Positions 33,830-47,502 of a stretch of 64,000 nucleotides of DNA are shown here, one piece after another. This DNA comes from Caprella mutica. Lineage: Eukaryota; Arthropoda; Malacostraca; Amphipoda; Caprellidae. The translations under genes were made by a program, and so were the position numbers. The DNA is taken from contig CANNZV010000323.1 of NCBI GenBank assembly GCA_947561585.1, forward strand, positions 412,705 to 476,704. The letters run 5' to 3'. Under the pieces are notes generated by a model. It was not told the origin of the DNA. It worked only from the letters and a program-made list of their open reading frames with translations, and did no database searches. Each line of letters begins with the position of its first letter. Position 1 is the first letter of the stretch.

Positions 33830-36800
33830 TATGAGGGTTGTTTCACGAAAAGTTGTTAATATCCAACAATGAAAAATAGGACAAATTATTGAGAATAAAA
33901 CACAAATTTTATATTACAAAGCATATTGAAATGCTTTGTTAAATTAAGTTTTCCTTTTTATGTTTTATAGTCTTCTATATAATAAATAATTTTTGTATCA
34001 CATGAAAAGATAAGCTATAAGATAGAGTTAGCTTGAAGTGACATCTCGTGTTGCTGAATTAAGCTATTAAGATAAAGCTATAAAGGTTAAATTAGCTTAT
34101 TTTGGAAATGACTCAGTAGATTGTGATGATTCATGGGTGGAATAATCAGTTAATCACCTTATCATTTAGCAGATCAGAGGGTATCGAGGTACTAACGAGT
34201 GATACGTTCTCTTTTTGCCGTAATTTATTGACCTGTTCAACTTTTAAATAACATAGTACTCTATTTAGTCTAATTGACATATGTCAATTTTTTAAATTAA
34301 ATTAAAATATAAAAAAAAGCATACCAAATAAGATTATTACAATTGAAAATCTGACCAATTTAAAGTGAAACAAGTATCCATCCAAATCGTGAAAAATAGT
34401 CAGCGAAGTTGTCAGGTAGGTATAGTTTTTTTATACGAATACTATAGTTAACCGAAAGTATTTTATAAACTTCAACCTAAAATAAAGAGCTTCTCTATTT
34501 CTTTCTTTTGTCCTCTACCTTCATATCGGTTGAACATTTCGTCTAGCCGATCAATTCGCTCTGACTTCATAACTTCATTTTCCTTCCAAATCCTAAACAC
34601 TGGAAACCAAATAGGCTGAGGAAAGTAATGAGCCACAATGGTGAATTGGGATGCATGGTGAATTGGGATGCATGGTGAATTGGGATGCATAGTGCATTGG
34701 GATACATTGTGGAATTTTGTATAGTTCAAAAATTTGTCATGAAATTCGAAGTATAGGAAATGCACGGGATAACAGAGAGAAACTATGATCTATTTAATTG
34801 AACTTTATAGTTCTCTATATTTACGCATATAAATTGCATTCATTTAAGAAGAATGGAAACTAGAATTTAAATCTTTCAGTAAAACAATGATTGTGTAAGT
34901 TTTTCACTTTACCAACATACAATAAATGGTTTTAGTTGTTCCTGCAAATTGTGTTTGGGGCGTATATATTTTAGCTGGTCAGACCATGGTCACGACTACT
35001 ACCTAACTATAATTGAACACTTTCTTGCCACAATGGCTAATTTGACATCGGTTATAGGCTGCTATAATTGAAGGTGAATTGTTTTTCCTTTTGTTTATGG
35101 GTAATTAAAAGATGTAAATATCTGATATAACAAAGGGTTAATAGATATTGCAGTTATTGATTATAGGTAGGGTTATATAGTTGTTATTTTTAATTTTAAG
35201 GTTCTGTACAAAATGCATGTAAAATGATGTACTAATATTTGTAAATCGAATTTACTAACGAAAATTATTCAATATTATAAAATGATTTTATTTGAAATTA
35301 TAAGACCCATGGATAGATAATCTTTGTATTTAATATAGTTTGTTTTAATATTATAATATTGAATGGTTGAGATGTAATTGTTGACTTGAAATTAAAAAAA
35401 ATAAAAAGTTACAGATAATCACCACATATTTGAGGATAAGTTACAGATAATCACCACATATTTCAGTATAAGTTTGTAAAATCAATGAAATACGTACTAC
35501 ACATCGATCCACCTCATCAGTATAATGTAGCAAGGTTAGCCATTACGTTAGACCTTATCTTACTTATAACTTCCTACCTTTATAATGTAGCAATGGCAAC
35601 ATCACTTCAAGCTATCAGAGCTTTCCATAAGATCTTCCAGATGTTCTATACTGCAAGTGACATGTCTTTTGTTTGGAAGGGTAGAGTCTCTTTCTAAGTG
35701 ATATCAGAGTCCTACCCTCTGAAATATGGAGTCTTAACCTCAGCTTCGCAATCTAGGATATTATTCTGATATTATATATAAGTATGTATAATTGTATATA
35801 TAGGGTCGCTTGGTGCAAACTGCAGGCATTTGATGTATTCCTTTATTTTATTGTCATATATGGAGGGTATATCCTATTTAATAATACTGAAGATATTAAT
35901 GATTTGTTAATCATAATATGTGTTAATCATAATCAGATATTATCGATTTTTTTTGTCGGGATTGTCCGACGATGGACGATGGTCTATATGTAGATCTATT
36001 ACAGTGTTTCTTCCTATTCGAAAATTTTCGATTGGAATTTAATATTATTTTTGCCATCGTTCATAAATCAATGACCGAAAATCGACCATCTGCGATGGCA
36101 ATTTTCTACATGGGAGGAGTTGGTTTGGAGATGCCTTTAATTTCTGTCGGAGTTATAATAACTTCCTTAATAATTAGACTTGCTAGGATTCTATGGACGC
36201 ATTTCAACATTTGGGTTCAGCAAATTCCTCTCAGAAAAATGACTTAGGAAATTGAAATGATTCTGGAGAATGAAATTAGGAACACATGTCTGCCGAATGG
36301 ATGTGATGCTTTTAATTAAGAATTAATAGGAAAAAAGGATAATCAAGTTGAATTAGTTTATTTGAAATTGTTACAAAGTATATAATATGCATCTGGCTAT
36401 TTATAATTTATTTAGATATGAATTCTCTTTAATTTATTATTATGAAAATTTATAATATTATTATTTAATATTCATTTCAAAATCATTTTCAAATACCTAT
36501 GTAATTAAATAAATACAAATAAAAACTATAGTATTTATTTATTATAATAATAAATGAATATTTAAGATTTATTTTTAATAAATGGAAAAAGCTATATTTC
36601 ATACGCTACACATCGACTTAATTAGAACAGTTAGATCGGTTGTGGATAAAATCGGTTAGAATTTTAAGATACCTGCAGGAACCATGCAAGGATACCAATC
36701 AAAATATTAGTTAAACAATATTTATTATATAATATATCTAACCAGATCGAAAACAAGAAACCATCCAATAACTCAGAACTTAGCCAATATTAAGGCAATC

Positions 36801-39420
36801 ACACTCAACAATAGAGTTCTGATTGGTCTTTTCTTACAGTTCTTTTGGCCATCCTAAGTCATAAATGTAGGTTGCATTAAATGCATAAAATGTTAGTTAG
36901 TTGACCAACACTTTTGGAATTGTTATGCGAACCACACAGTCACGATGTCCATTGTCATGTCCTTATTTATTGATGCATAATATATATACCATTGCAAATA
37001 ACTAAAAGCGAATTAGTACCTTAAAAAAACATGACCAGGTTCAATTGAAGATATTTTTATACCTTGGATATATATTGAACTTTAAAGCGATTGTAGTTTT
37101 TAATGTTATTATTTACGCTTGATTTATATATTTTATGTTTTTTAACCCTTCCATGGCTGGAATAAAATAATAAAATTGTGTGAAAAGTATTTAATTTTTT
37201 AATGATACATTTTAAGAATAGTTAATTGTTATTATAAAGAATTACAGTTCATGTATTATATGTCAATTAAATGAAACAATAATTACAATTATTAATAATT
37301 CATTATTATAAAGTGAACAGTTGATTAATCAATTACTTATGATTAATTATTTATATTTAATTAATGATTCATTTATTATTCATATACAAACTATTAATAT
37401 ATTATTGATTAATTAATTTATAACTTGATATATTTTTTTGAGAATTCTGTTAAATTATGCTAATTATTTAACATAATAAATATAACTTTACAGCTAAGAA
37501 TTAATTTTTCTTCTCTATCTATCAAGTATATTTCATCACATATGCTATATATTTCTCCTTAAAATCTACCCAATCACAGACGGCTGTAACTGTGTCCCAA
37601 TAAAATTAGGCCTACGGGCTCCAAAACAGATGGGACCAAATTAGAGTTACCGTACCTACCTATGCACTGATTGCTCACCCTCTCCTGTAGAATAAAGAGG
37701 CCATATCTCTTTTTAAACAGCCTCTCCGGTCTTGCTGGAAGCCATTTAAAGAGTACTAGTAACTCTTAGAAGACTGTAAGTAACTCTTAAAAAAGTCTTC
37801 CCTGCTCTTTACTCTCTAGCTAAAAGGTACAGATCTACTACCCACCTTTAATTAGGAAGGTGTCCCAGGAATCCGATTTTCAATTTTTTTTTCAGAACTA
37901 GTTTTCGGTACTATTCTTTTTTGAATAAGCATGTAAATAATCGATCGGTATTTTTTTTACCATATATGGCTTTTGAAACATATATACTTAATATGATTAC
38001 GTTTTGTTCAATAGGCTCTTCTATCTTTTTAATAAGCTCAATCTTAACAGTAGTACGCTTTCTTTCCATCAAATTCTACGTCAGTAAATCATCTCCGAAA
38101 CGTCAGCCATTGGCAAATTATCGAAGTCTATATTTTTGCGCTACGCGAGACCTCGATATCCTTTGTAGGCGATAATTTGAGACGCTTTAAATTTGCCGTT
38201 TTGCCGGATTTGTTCTCGAAAATTGGGGTGGATTTATTTGGCAGTACGGATAGCCGCTTGTACGAACGTGTTCAATTGGCTTTGTATTTCATACCGATCT
38301 GCAGAATGGTCGATAAATCTTGTGAAAGTGGTGATCATTAGCAAGCTGAAGCTATACGGGTACCTGTCTGACCACGAAAAGGGTGCTATATAGATTCTAT
38401 AGATGTGATAACACTTACTATTATTGGTATAAAGATGCAAGAACACTTACTATTATTGGTATATAGACCTAAGAACACTTGTCTTCAACTTAGAAGATGG
38501 CAATGATCTTTAAATGATTGCTGATGTTATGAACAACTTCTTCAGTAGCGTCTGATGTTTAGACACTATAACAATTCTACTATAATAAGTAGTAAGAAAG
38601 AATAATACAATAAAAATATATCCTAAGATTGTAAACACTATAAAAAGTTTACTATAAGAATGAATATATTATAAAAAGTATTTTGAAAAAGTATAATACT
38701 ATAAAAATATATTCTATAAGAAAGTTAATTCGACTATACTATACAAAAGCAATCTATAAGTAAGTATTCCACATTTGTTTTGTAAAACTCCGTTCTTTAA
38801 AAAAACTTCTTTAACATTTTGAAGAAACTCCCAGTGTCCAAATTTTAATAAAACCATCAATGATTATTATGAGATCCCATGATAATCTTCTATGCCCCGC
38901 ACATAACTTTCTCTCAGGGTATATATCATTACTATGAGTTATTATAAAATAACCTATTCTTCAAATAGCTCAAAAATATGCTTTTTTGTATCAGGAATAT
39001 CGTGATTAATTGTCGCTATTGGGACTAGAAGTAAGTCATTCTTTTGCCTGAGAGCGTTTGTTGCCGTCAAAGGAATGGAGACAATCTCTCTAACTCTTTG
39101 CTATTTTTATCCAACAAAAGCGATTGCATTCCATTAAATTGGAGTTGAGGCATTAGACTAATGGTTTGAAGTGTTATTCGAACACTTATTTGTATTTAAA
39201 CACTTGTTTGTATTTAACACTTGTTTGTATTTAAACACTTGTTTGAACACCTAATTTCAATCTGAATAATTTATTTGTATTTGAACATGCAATTGCTTTG
39301 AATTTCAGTAATTATATTAATTTAAAAGTAATATCATAAAGTTAAGACATTATATATTGTCTTGAATTTTTTATTTGTTATTGGTGTAGAAGATTTTTTA
39401 TTGTTTTCTATCATCGATTA
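33830..39420. other. Gene-poor AT-rich stretch
   Basis: Contains a 17-bp direct repeat GTGAATTGGGATGCATG, four imperfect copies (34640-34707); a duplicated GTTACAGATAATCACCACAT (35408, 35438); and a right-half relic of the foldback MITE family at 36735-36790. Open frames of 60-91 codons (35485, 35972, 37921, 38193) have no family resemblance and no supporting splice or codon pattern. 39180-39250 repeats AACACTTGTTTGTATTT. Confidence 0.35.
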
Positions 39421-39473
39421 TAACTACAATTGGTGATAACCATTAGCTATCATTTATATGTATTGGAGATTAA

Positions 39474-39670
39474 AGGGCCGTACACACGTAGGATTTTTTC
39501 AGTCTTTCCACCAGACTTTTTGCTAAGCCCTAACTACTTTTCCACGAGAATATAGGAAAAAATGATATAATTATTATATCATTTTTTCCTATAATCTCTC
39601 GGAAAAGTAGGAGGAGCTTAGCAAAAAGTCTGGTGGAAAGACTGAAAAACCCATACGTGTGTACGGCCCT
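39474..39670. mobile_element. Harbinger-like foldback MITE, 197 bp, TSD TAA
   Basis: Arms AGGGCCGTACACACGTAGG and complement CGTGTGTACGGCCCT, with TAA at 39471-39473 and 39671-39673. Almost the whole length folds back; only a short centre near 39570 is unpaired. Same family as 1836-2090 but with a different, shorter centre. It interrupts the first unit of the 25-bp array. Confidence 0.85.
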
Positions 39671-39915
39671 TAACCCTATCATTTATATCAGAGATTAACC
39701 CTATCATTTATATTAGTGATTAACCCTATCATTTATATTAGAGATTAACCCTATCATTTATATTAGAGATTAACCCTATCATTTATATTAGAGATTAACC
39801 CTATCATTTATATTAGTGATTAACCCTATCATTTATATTAGAGATTAACCCTATCATTTATATTAGTGATTAACCCTATCATTTATATTAGAGATTAACC
39901 CTATCATTTATATTC
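39671..39915. repeat. 25-bp minisatellite, about 9.7 copies
   Basis: Unit TTAACCCTATCATTTATATTAGAGA, with AGTGA variants. A partial unit (CTATCATTTATAT...GGAGAT) lies left of the MITE at 39448-39473. Confidence 0.95.
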
Positions 39916-40413
39916 TTTTTCTTTATATTGGTATTAAGTAGCATTAAATGTGAGTTTAAATCCTATTACTGAATAGTGCACTTAAACTTATCCCACTCAA
40001 TGAGAAACTTTGGATATCTAAGTACTATCGAAAACATAAGTTCTAGATAACTGAGTACTATCGAACATATAAGCTCCCTGGTACTATGACTCAAATAATT
40101 TTTTTTAACTTTAATACCTTCATATTTAAATATATAATCTCACAAAAAAATCTTTATAATAATTGATTTCAATCAAAACAATTCATTAAATATTAGTTCC
40201 TCTATTAATTGGAATAGGTTAGATGACACAAATTATATATAATGTCACAGGAAAAATCCTACCATTGTCACTTCATTATATTTTAATAAACAACTCCCAC
40301 AACTAATTAATATTTACCGTCATACCAGTTAATTTGTCTAAACAGTGCTAAAAAATATTTAATTATTTTTCTATTGTAAATTATATCATTATTGTTTATA
40401 ATAGGGATTGTCA

Positions 40414-40890
40414 CTAATGCACTGTGGGTGAAGTGCTCCCATTCTCAGTGAATGAAGTGCTCCCAATGAAGTGCTCCCATTCACAGTGAATGAAGTGCTC
40501 CCATGCACAGTAAATGAAGTGCTCCCAATGAAGTGCTCCCATTCACAGTGAATGAAGTGCTCCCAATGAAGTGCTCCCATTCACAGTGAATAAAGTGCTC
40601 CCATGCACAGTAAATGAAGTGCTCACAATGAAGTGCTCCCATTCACAGTGAATGAAGTGCTCCCATGCACAGTAAATGAAGTGCTCCCAATGAAGTGCTC
40701 CCATTCACAGTGAATGAAGTGCTCTTATTTACAGTGAATGATGTGCTCCCATTGCTCCAAGCGAAGTGCTCCCATTCACAGTGAATGATTTGTTCCCATG
40801 CACAGTAAATGAAGTGCTCCCAATGAACTGCTCCCATGCACAGTGAATGAAGTGCTCCCATGCACAGTGAATGAAGTGCTCCCATTCATA
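40414..40890. repeat. Minisatellite built on GAAGTGCTCCCA
   Basis: Alternates a 24-bp unit (TGAAGTGCTCCCATTCACAG plus TGAA) with a short 14-bp form (GAAGTGCTCCCAAT), giving a compound period. Minus-strand frames here are artefacts. Confidence 0.93.
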
Positions 40891-40899
40891 ACTCTGGAG

Positions 40900-42625
40900 C
40901 TAATTGCTGCCCCTCATTTCCTGTTAATTGAGTTTCTCCGGAAGTTAGGAGATTGATTCACGAATGCAAAAACACGCGCGAAAAGCGCAACGCTGACATA
41001 TTGCACTGCCTAATGGGCACATAACAACCACTTCATATTCATCGCAGTCACTTGCCAGCTCTTCATTCATTAATCAATCAATTAATTCTATTTAGAAGAG
41101 GTACTGATTTACATAGGGGTAATGGACTAATTCCCGGATGACTTTTTTTAAACTAATTACCGGATGGAAAATTTCCTATGAGTATATATTATAATCTGTG
41201 ATGGTGTATGTTTATTAAAATACAGTCAATGAGTAGATACCAGTTTCTTATAGATAATGTATGTATTTTGATAGTTAAAGGTTAAAATGGTTCCTATGAT
41301 TACATTTTCCAAAAAAGAAAAGTTTCAGCGTATTAATCTTAAAATTCCTGAAAATTACATCTTCATTATCATGTCTTTAATCTTCAAATCTGAGAGATTT
41401 AATCCTCTATTAATGATAGAGGTGATTAAAAGTGGTTTGAATAATTTTACATAATTTTCCATTCAAAATAGGAAAAGTAAATGAATTGCCAAGCTAACGT
41501 ATTGAAAACCTGATGTGAATTATAAACCTGAACTAAATTAATAGGTGATTATTAATATAAAGTATCAAAATATGAGTATTGATACATAATAATTCAATTA
41601 TTTTAGTAAAGCCAGTTGACATATTTATTTGAAATTCAATTCCCATCTGGTAATTGAAATCTTACCTTACAATTTTAATTTCAATTCCGCAAAGCCATTC
41701 TACATCTTCTGTTGTTTGTTTAGGTGGTCCTAGATAATAATTAATGATTATTTGGAGCTAGGCTTTATTATACACACGAGAGAACGTTGATTGAATGTCA
41801 TTTTTGTCATACGTGCCGTCTATCTCAGGTGTAGGATATAATTAACAGACCTTTGTTTGATTACGGTGGAGGAGAATCTAGAATTTATGTCCCAAATCAA
41901 AGCCGTATTGTATTTCACGAGTTGAGTCCCTCTCTGTCGTTAGTAAGATTACTTATCTAAGGCCAAATTATGCCTCTGCGATGGATAATTTCTTAAATTA
42001 ACAACACAAAATTCAAGGTTTGGCTACGTGTGTATAGTTTGGTAAACACATTAACGGACAGTCCTATCATTTATTCCCTATGTAGCCGAAAAGAATCTAT
42101 AATTCTTTAATATGCTTCTCCAGCGCTTCCAGGTCCATATTGCGGTTTTAATGGCTGCTGTTTTTTTTGTTTGTATTCGCGGCCTAATAGCGGGTAATCA
42201 AATAATTACTGCCGAATGACAAACCAGTGAGCTGTTGCTTTGTTTTTAGGTCGGATAAGCAAATAGCAATTCATTGTAATAAGGTATAAATAATTACACT
42301 ATGACTTTTATGGTCCAATGGCTGGGCCTAAGAATGCACGATGATATCTTAGATTCTGCAGATAAAAGGTGATAAAAAAACTCGAATTTGATGCATCGTG
42401 TGAATTACCAAAAGTTCACTCTATCCAACATTATGTGGTAATTTTTGAAGGTTTTCTGTTGACTAAAACTTGTGTTCCTCTGTTATTTGTATGATAATAT
42501 ATTCCATAAATGTGATTTTTTTTATATTGAGTTGAAGAGGAATCTGATTTTAGGTTGGATTCTTTTTCGTTGAAATTTCAGGTTTGAAATTGGTAAATAT
42601 ATCTGTTAAGAGAATAGTAAGAATT
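40900..42625. other. Intergenic; nothing recognised
   Basis: Mixed AT-rich sequence without convincing exons, inverted repeats or arrays. Confidence 0.35.
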
Positions 42626-42629
42626 ATTA

Positions 42630-42965
42630 GCACGGGAGGTGGCGCTTATGGAGACTAGAATTGGAGTCCGAGTCACCGGTGTACTAACCAGGGAATGACT
42701 TTACGGTTTACACTAGCACGGGAGGTGGCGCTTATGGAGACTAGAATTGGAGTCTGAGTCACCGGTGTACTAACCAGGGAATGACTTTACGGTTTACACT
42801 AGCACGGGAGGTGGCGCTTATGGAGACTAGAATTGGAGTCTGAGTCACCGGTGTACTAACCAGGGAATGACTTCACTGTTTACACTAGCACGGGAGGTGG
42901 CGCTTATGGAGACTAGAATTGGAGTCTGAGTCACCGGTGTACTAACCAGGGAATGACTTTACTGT
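42630..42965. repeat. 86-bp tandem repeat, 3.9 copies, nearly identical
   Basis: Units start at 42630, 42716, 42802 and 42888 with GCACGGGAGGTGGCGCTTAT and include GTCACCGGTGTACTAACCAG. Only a few differences (TCCG/TCTG, TACGG/CACTG/TACTG). It is much richer in GC than the neighbourhood. Confidence 0.97.
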
Positions 42966-44060
42966 GCCGTTCGTTGTCCAAAGTTTAAGTTTCTCAACTG
43001 ATCCTATCGATATAGCGCCTGTTTACTTCTCTATTTCCTAAATGATGTTGCGAGAGCAAAATAAACCCCTCAGCGGAGGAAGATATCATGAAAAGAACTA
43101 GACATAGGAAGACAGTTAAAATGTTTGGATGGAAAAAAGGAGTAGGTTCATTGAGAAGTCCATTACGGAGTGTCAATAGGAGTAGCTACTACCGGAACGA
43201 ACGGAATGACTGCGAACAAAATACAACTTCTGATTACTTTATATGTCATAAATACATACAACACTACAAGAAATATCAGCCAACAAAATAAAAGCTTTCA
43301 GCCATGTATTATGAGAAAAAAACTTCTTCTACCACTTTCGAAAGTTTGGAAGAAGGACATTGTTGAAACATACAACCGGTCAAACTATGATGGATGGAAC
43401 AATCTAGTTAGAAATGGAGTTCTTCTCTTTTTATCTCGAGAATAGCTTTTGAAATTATAAGAGGAATTATGAGCTAGTTCATTTATCATTGTAACATTGT
43501 TTTATTAGGAGTATCTTCTGTATTTACTCTAGCATTAAAGTCGTGAATGGCGTATAACTAGATGGGTGTGGACGACTGGAACTTTATTACCAAATATGGC
43601 ATGCAAGTTAGAACAGAAATGAAAGAAATTATGACGTATTAACTCATTAATTGGACCTGTACAGGTATTTTATATAAAAAAACTACCATGTTCATTATTT
43701 TAATATTTAATTCATATATTCGTAAACACCAAAGTTCACTTTCAAATATTATTAAAAAGTGATTTATTCCAGTTTTTGCACCAGGTAACCAAGGACTTTC
43801 TCTTTACCAGGTGTAGAGCTCACTAATTAGTTTTTCTTTAGTGTTGCACTATTTTACTATTTGAGTCCCTTGAGGCAATGCCAAATTTGTCTTCATTTTT
43901 CTCACTGTGATTGACTTAAATAATGTTGACGTGCTTACCTTGCTTCATGAAATGAACACTCTACTTAAAAATTATTTCAAAGTAGAGCAATCGGATGGTT
44001 CTACATTTTTAATCATGTAAGAAAAATAAAATTATCTTTACTATTATTTTTTTTATAAAT
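42966..44060. other. Intergenic; no gene recognised
   Basis: Open frames 43088-43291 and 43170-43445 overlap in different frames and have no known domain. The left part (42966-43450) is less AT-rich than its surroundings and could hold an unrecognised exon. Confidence 0.3.
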
Positions 44061-44061
44061 A

Positions 44062-44277
44062 GGGTAAGTTACGAATTATCGGTCAGTACTACATCTTCGG
44101 ACATATAAGAAAAAAACAGTATAAAAATTGTTATTATTACACAGTGCTATCTAATACTTCTACAAACCCGGGTTTGCAGAAGTATTAGATAGCACTGTGT
44201 AATGATGACAATTTTTATATTGTTTTTTTCTTATATGACCGAAGATGTAGTACTGACCGATAATTAAGAACTTATCC
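44062..44277. mobile_element. GGGTAAGTT foldback MITE, 216 bp, TA duplication
   Basis: Almost perfect palindrome: GGGTAAGTTACGAATTATCG to its complement ending AACTTATCC, with TA at both flanks. The centre AATACTTCTACAAACCCGGG and the AGTATTAGATAGCACTGTGT arm are shared with 62190-62262. Confidence 0.85.
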
Positions 44278-44488
44278 TATTCTCTTCACAACGAATATAT
44301 TTCAATAACAATTGATGCTTTACCCTATTTGTACCTATACTTAATTCACATTACAATAGCATCAATTCCTATTTCTCATTTGTAGTTATGTCTCAATATA
44401 ATATCTCCACTTGCTACGATCCATCAAAAACATAAGAACATAATCAAGGGGCTGCTTTATCTGTGGTAAAACCTATAGCTAGCCTATA

Positions 44489-44692
44489 GGGGTAAGTTAC
44501 GAATTATCGGACGGTTCCACGTATTCGATCATATAAGAAAAAGATATAATAACTGTTATTTAAGTTTAATTTTATTTGGTATCCATGATACCTGCAGGTA
44601 TCGTGTATACCAATTGATATAGAAGTTAAATAATGTTTTTTTTTTATAATATGATCGAAAATGTGGAACTGTCCGATTATTCGTAGCTTCCC
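44489..44692. mobile_element. GGGTAAGTT foldback MITE, second sequence type
   Basis: Left arm GGGGTAAGTTACGAATTATC then GGACGGTTCCACGTATTCGA; right arm TCGAAAATGTGGAACTGTCC ending AGCTTCCC. The centre is GGTATCCATGATACCTGCAG (44578 on), the same loop as in the Harbinger-like MITE at 1836-2090. Confidence 0.8.
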
Positions 44693-44699
44693 GTATACA

Positions 44700-47480
44700 C
44701 AGCGATAAAAAGGTGAATGTGTGTTGTATTTTATCGTAAAATATAATTTATTCGGACATTATTGTTGGGATTATTTTCCTGGAATGTCCGACGAAAGACG
44801 TTAGAGTATATAAGTGTTTAAATGTTATGTTAAATTGCGATCGGATTCTTCGTCGTATCATTTATAAGATCGTAGATATACGATATTTTATGATTGATCA
44901 TGATAACGATAAAGGTGAATATGATTCTCCAACTGGGTGTAGATATCAGGATAATAATTCATCAAATTTCCTAGTCATAACGAACATATTCTACTATAGT
45001 AGTACCTAATTATTGAAACCTATGGGATACCTATTCCCATATACATTTTCAAATCTATATTCTATGCATTGAAATTACAGTGATTTATATAGATTATAAT
45101 GTACATTTATTAGACATATAATCAACCTAACCATTTCATGTCGACATAAAAAAGAAACAGGTTTCAGTACCTATATGAAACACATAGAATGGTGATATTA
45201 GAGATAATAGCCAATATATAATTAACGTATTATCCATAATAGCAATTTGAGGGTTCGTTACCTGGCTCATGCTTTATTACAGTTATTATTTCATACCCTA
45301 TTTGCTATACAAAGATGCTATAACGCTCAGCTGGTTTTTCATGTCATTTATTATGCATCAATCACTCAATGTGCATTGGTGCAGCATGAAGTGCAGTGTG
45401 CAGCTGTACCTTGAGTGCACAGATCGATCGATAATGTCATTGTAGAATAAGTGCATTCACAAGAGAATGAGTTATGATGTAATGTAATTTGTAATTTTAT
45501 ATATATATATATATATATATTCTTAATTTTTTAAAGACACTATAGTTTTCCATTAAAATAAGATGATTATATTTTGTAATCACATATACAATCATTACAG
45601 ATGGAAAAGTAATTGTTTTTCATTGTAAATTAGTTTATGGGACCCTAACTTTTAAAATTCAATAAGTTATAATATCTTAAAAACTTTAATTCAATATCTT
45701 ACAATTTTACAATTTATTTTATAAACATTTTTTAATTCAATGGTATAGTAATTTTGAACACAGTTATGGAACGGTTCCACATTTTCGATCACTTAAGAAA
45801 AACCATATGATTTTTCTCGTTATTTTAATTGGTATCCATGATACCTGGAAGTATCATGGATACAAATTAAAATAATGATTTAAATGTCGAATGAACGAAA
45901 ATATGGCCATCCAATAACTCAGAACTACCCAACTATATATGTTAGTACGGAGAATACGATTTAAATATAATTTAAAAAATGCTGATATCATTGCATGAAA
46001 AGGCAAATCTTTAACACATTAACTGATAAAATCTACGACAGCATCTCCCATTGAATATATATCTGTTATCGTACTATCTACTACGATATGGTATCTACTT
46101 ATTGCAGTAGCGTCTGTAGTTGGTATGTAGGTAACCTACATCTACCTGTTGAAGAATTTGTACTAATATTAACAATTTAACGTATCTTATCTGATATCGA
46201 CTAAAATCGTAGTATATCGTCTTCAACCATAGTATCGTCTACAAATACTACATATATGCTACAATCGTAGCATATCGTCTACAAATACTATAGTCTACAA
46301 TCGTAATGTAAAATATACAAATACAACGTATATACTACAGTCGTAGCGTATCGTCTACATGTACTACGTATATACTACAAATGTAACGTATGATCTACAA
46401 ATACTACGTATATACTAAATATACTACAAATACTACGTATATACTACAACCGTTGTATCGTCTAGTAATACTTCAGTCGTAGCAGCGTATACTCGTATCG
46501 TCGTAACATTTACGGCGCAGTACATTATACCCCATCCTTTGATGTCCTCAAACAAGTAGTACACTAATGACTCTAAAACTAACAACTGCTTTTAAGGTTG
46601 CTTTTAATGGTGTACCTTAACTTCTATTGGTATACCTTAACAACTATTGGTATAAATTTACTTCTATTGGTAACTAAAACTAACTATATGCTATGGCAAA
46701 CATAGCAGGAAGGCAACGTTTGAAATTTTATTTACCCATTACCACTTTCTGTACATTGGTGTGTGTGCAGAGTGTGTCGGGTAAGTTGATTCCACATTTT
46801 CGAACTTAAGTAAAATAAATATAATTTATCCATCATATACCTTTAGGTATCATGGATACCTATTAATAAAAGTAGTATAAAAAGTTAAATTATAAAGTTC
46901 TTAAAATGTGGAATAATTGTCAAATAACTTAAAAATGAGGGTCGAGCAAGTGTAAGCCTATCAAAAGTCTTCAAAATTCACTGAGCTAATATTTAGAATT
47001 GTTATTTGATCATTCCTGAAAGATATTTTTCTTATATGTATCTTGCATGTACAAGTTGTTTCTCATAGGTATCATACCAGTTAGATAACTATAAATTAAT
47101 ATTAAATGTTTAAAACGTTTAGGAATATTTTCTGATGTGCTATATTCATATTGTACTGTTATGAAATTTTGATTGCAAATAGTATTGCTATACTTTATCC
47201 AATCTGTTATAGATGATACAATTTCAATAAACAATAATGGTGAGATCAGGCCTAGTAGTTTTATAGTTGGTCTTAGTCATCCATAGCTTGTTGTACCTCA
47301 CAGCGGGTAATGCCCGCCTTAACTACTTTCAAATAATCAATGATGTTAATATTGAAGAGAGAGAAGATTTATATCAACTCTTTGAAGATAATTAATAAAA
47401 TGTTAATATGTTAGGTATGAAATAAATATGAAAATAATTCTTTTAGTGTGAAAATAAAATTAAAATATAATAAAGTGTGA
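44700..47480. other. Intergenic; two degraded foldback MITEs and an irregular TACTACGTATA repeat
   Basis: Foldback relics lie at about 45765-45940 (GAACGGTTCCACATTTTCGA, loop GGTATCCATGATACCTGGAA) and 46778-46932 (GGGTAAGTTGATTCCACATT). 46196-46505 repeats ATCGTCTACAAATACTACGT-like phrases irregularly. A simple (AT)n run is at 45500-45520. No gene recognised. Confidence 0.5.
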
Positions 47481-47502
47481 GTGAAATAAAAGAAAAATAT
47501 TA

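Noticed and set aside
35972..36247. 91-codon open frame
   Set aside because: No domain resemblance, AT-driven composition, no flanking splice signals that extend it.
39671..39915. Telomere-like TTAACCC units
   Set aside because: The unit is 25 bp with only one TTAACCC; insect telomere repeats would be short TTAGG tracts.
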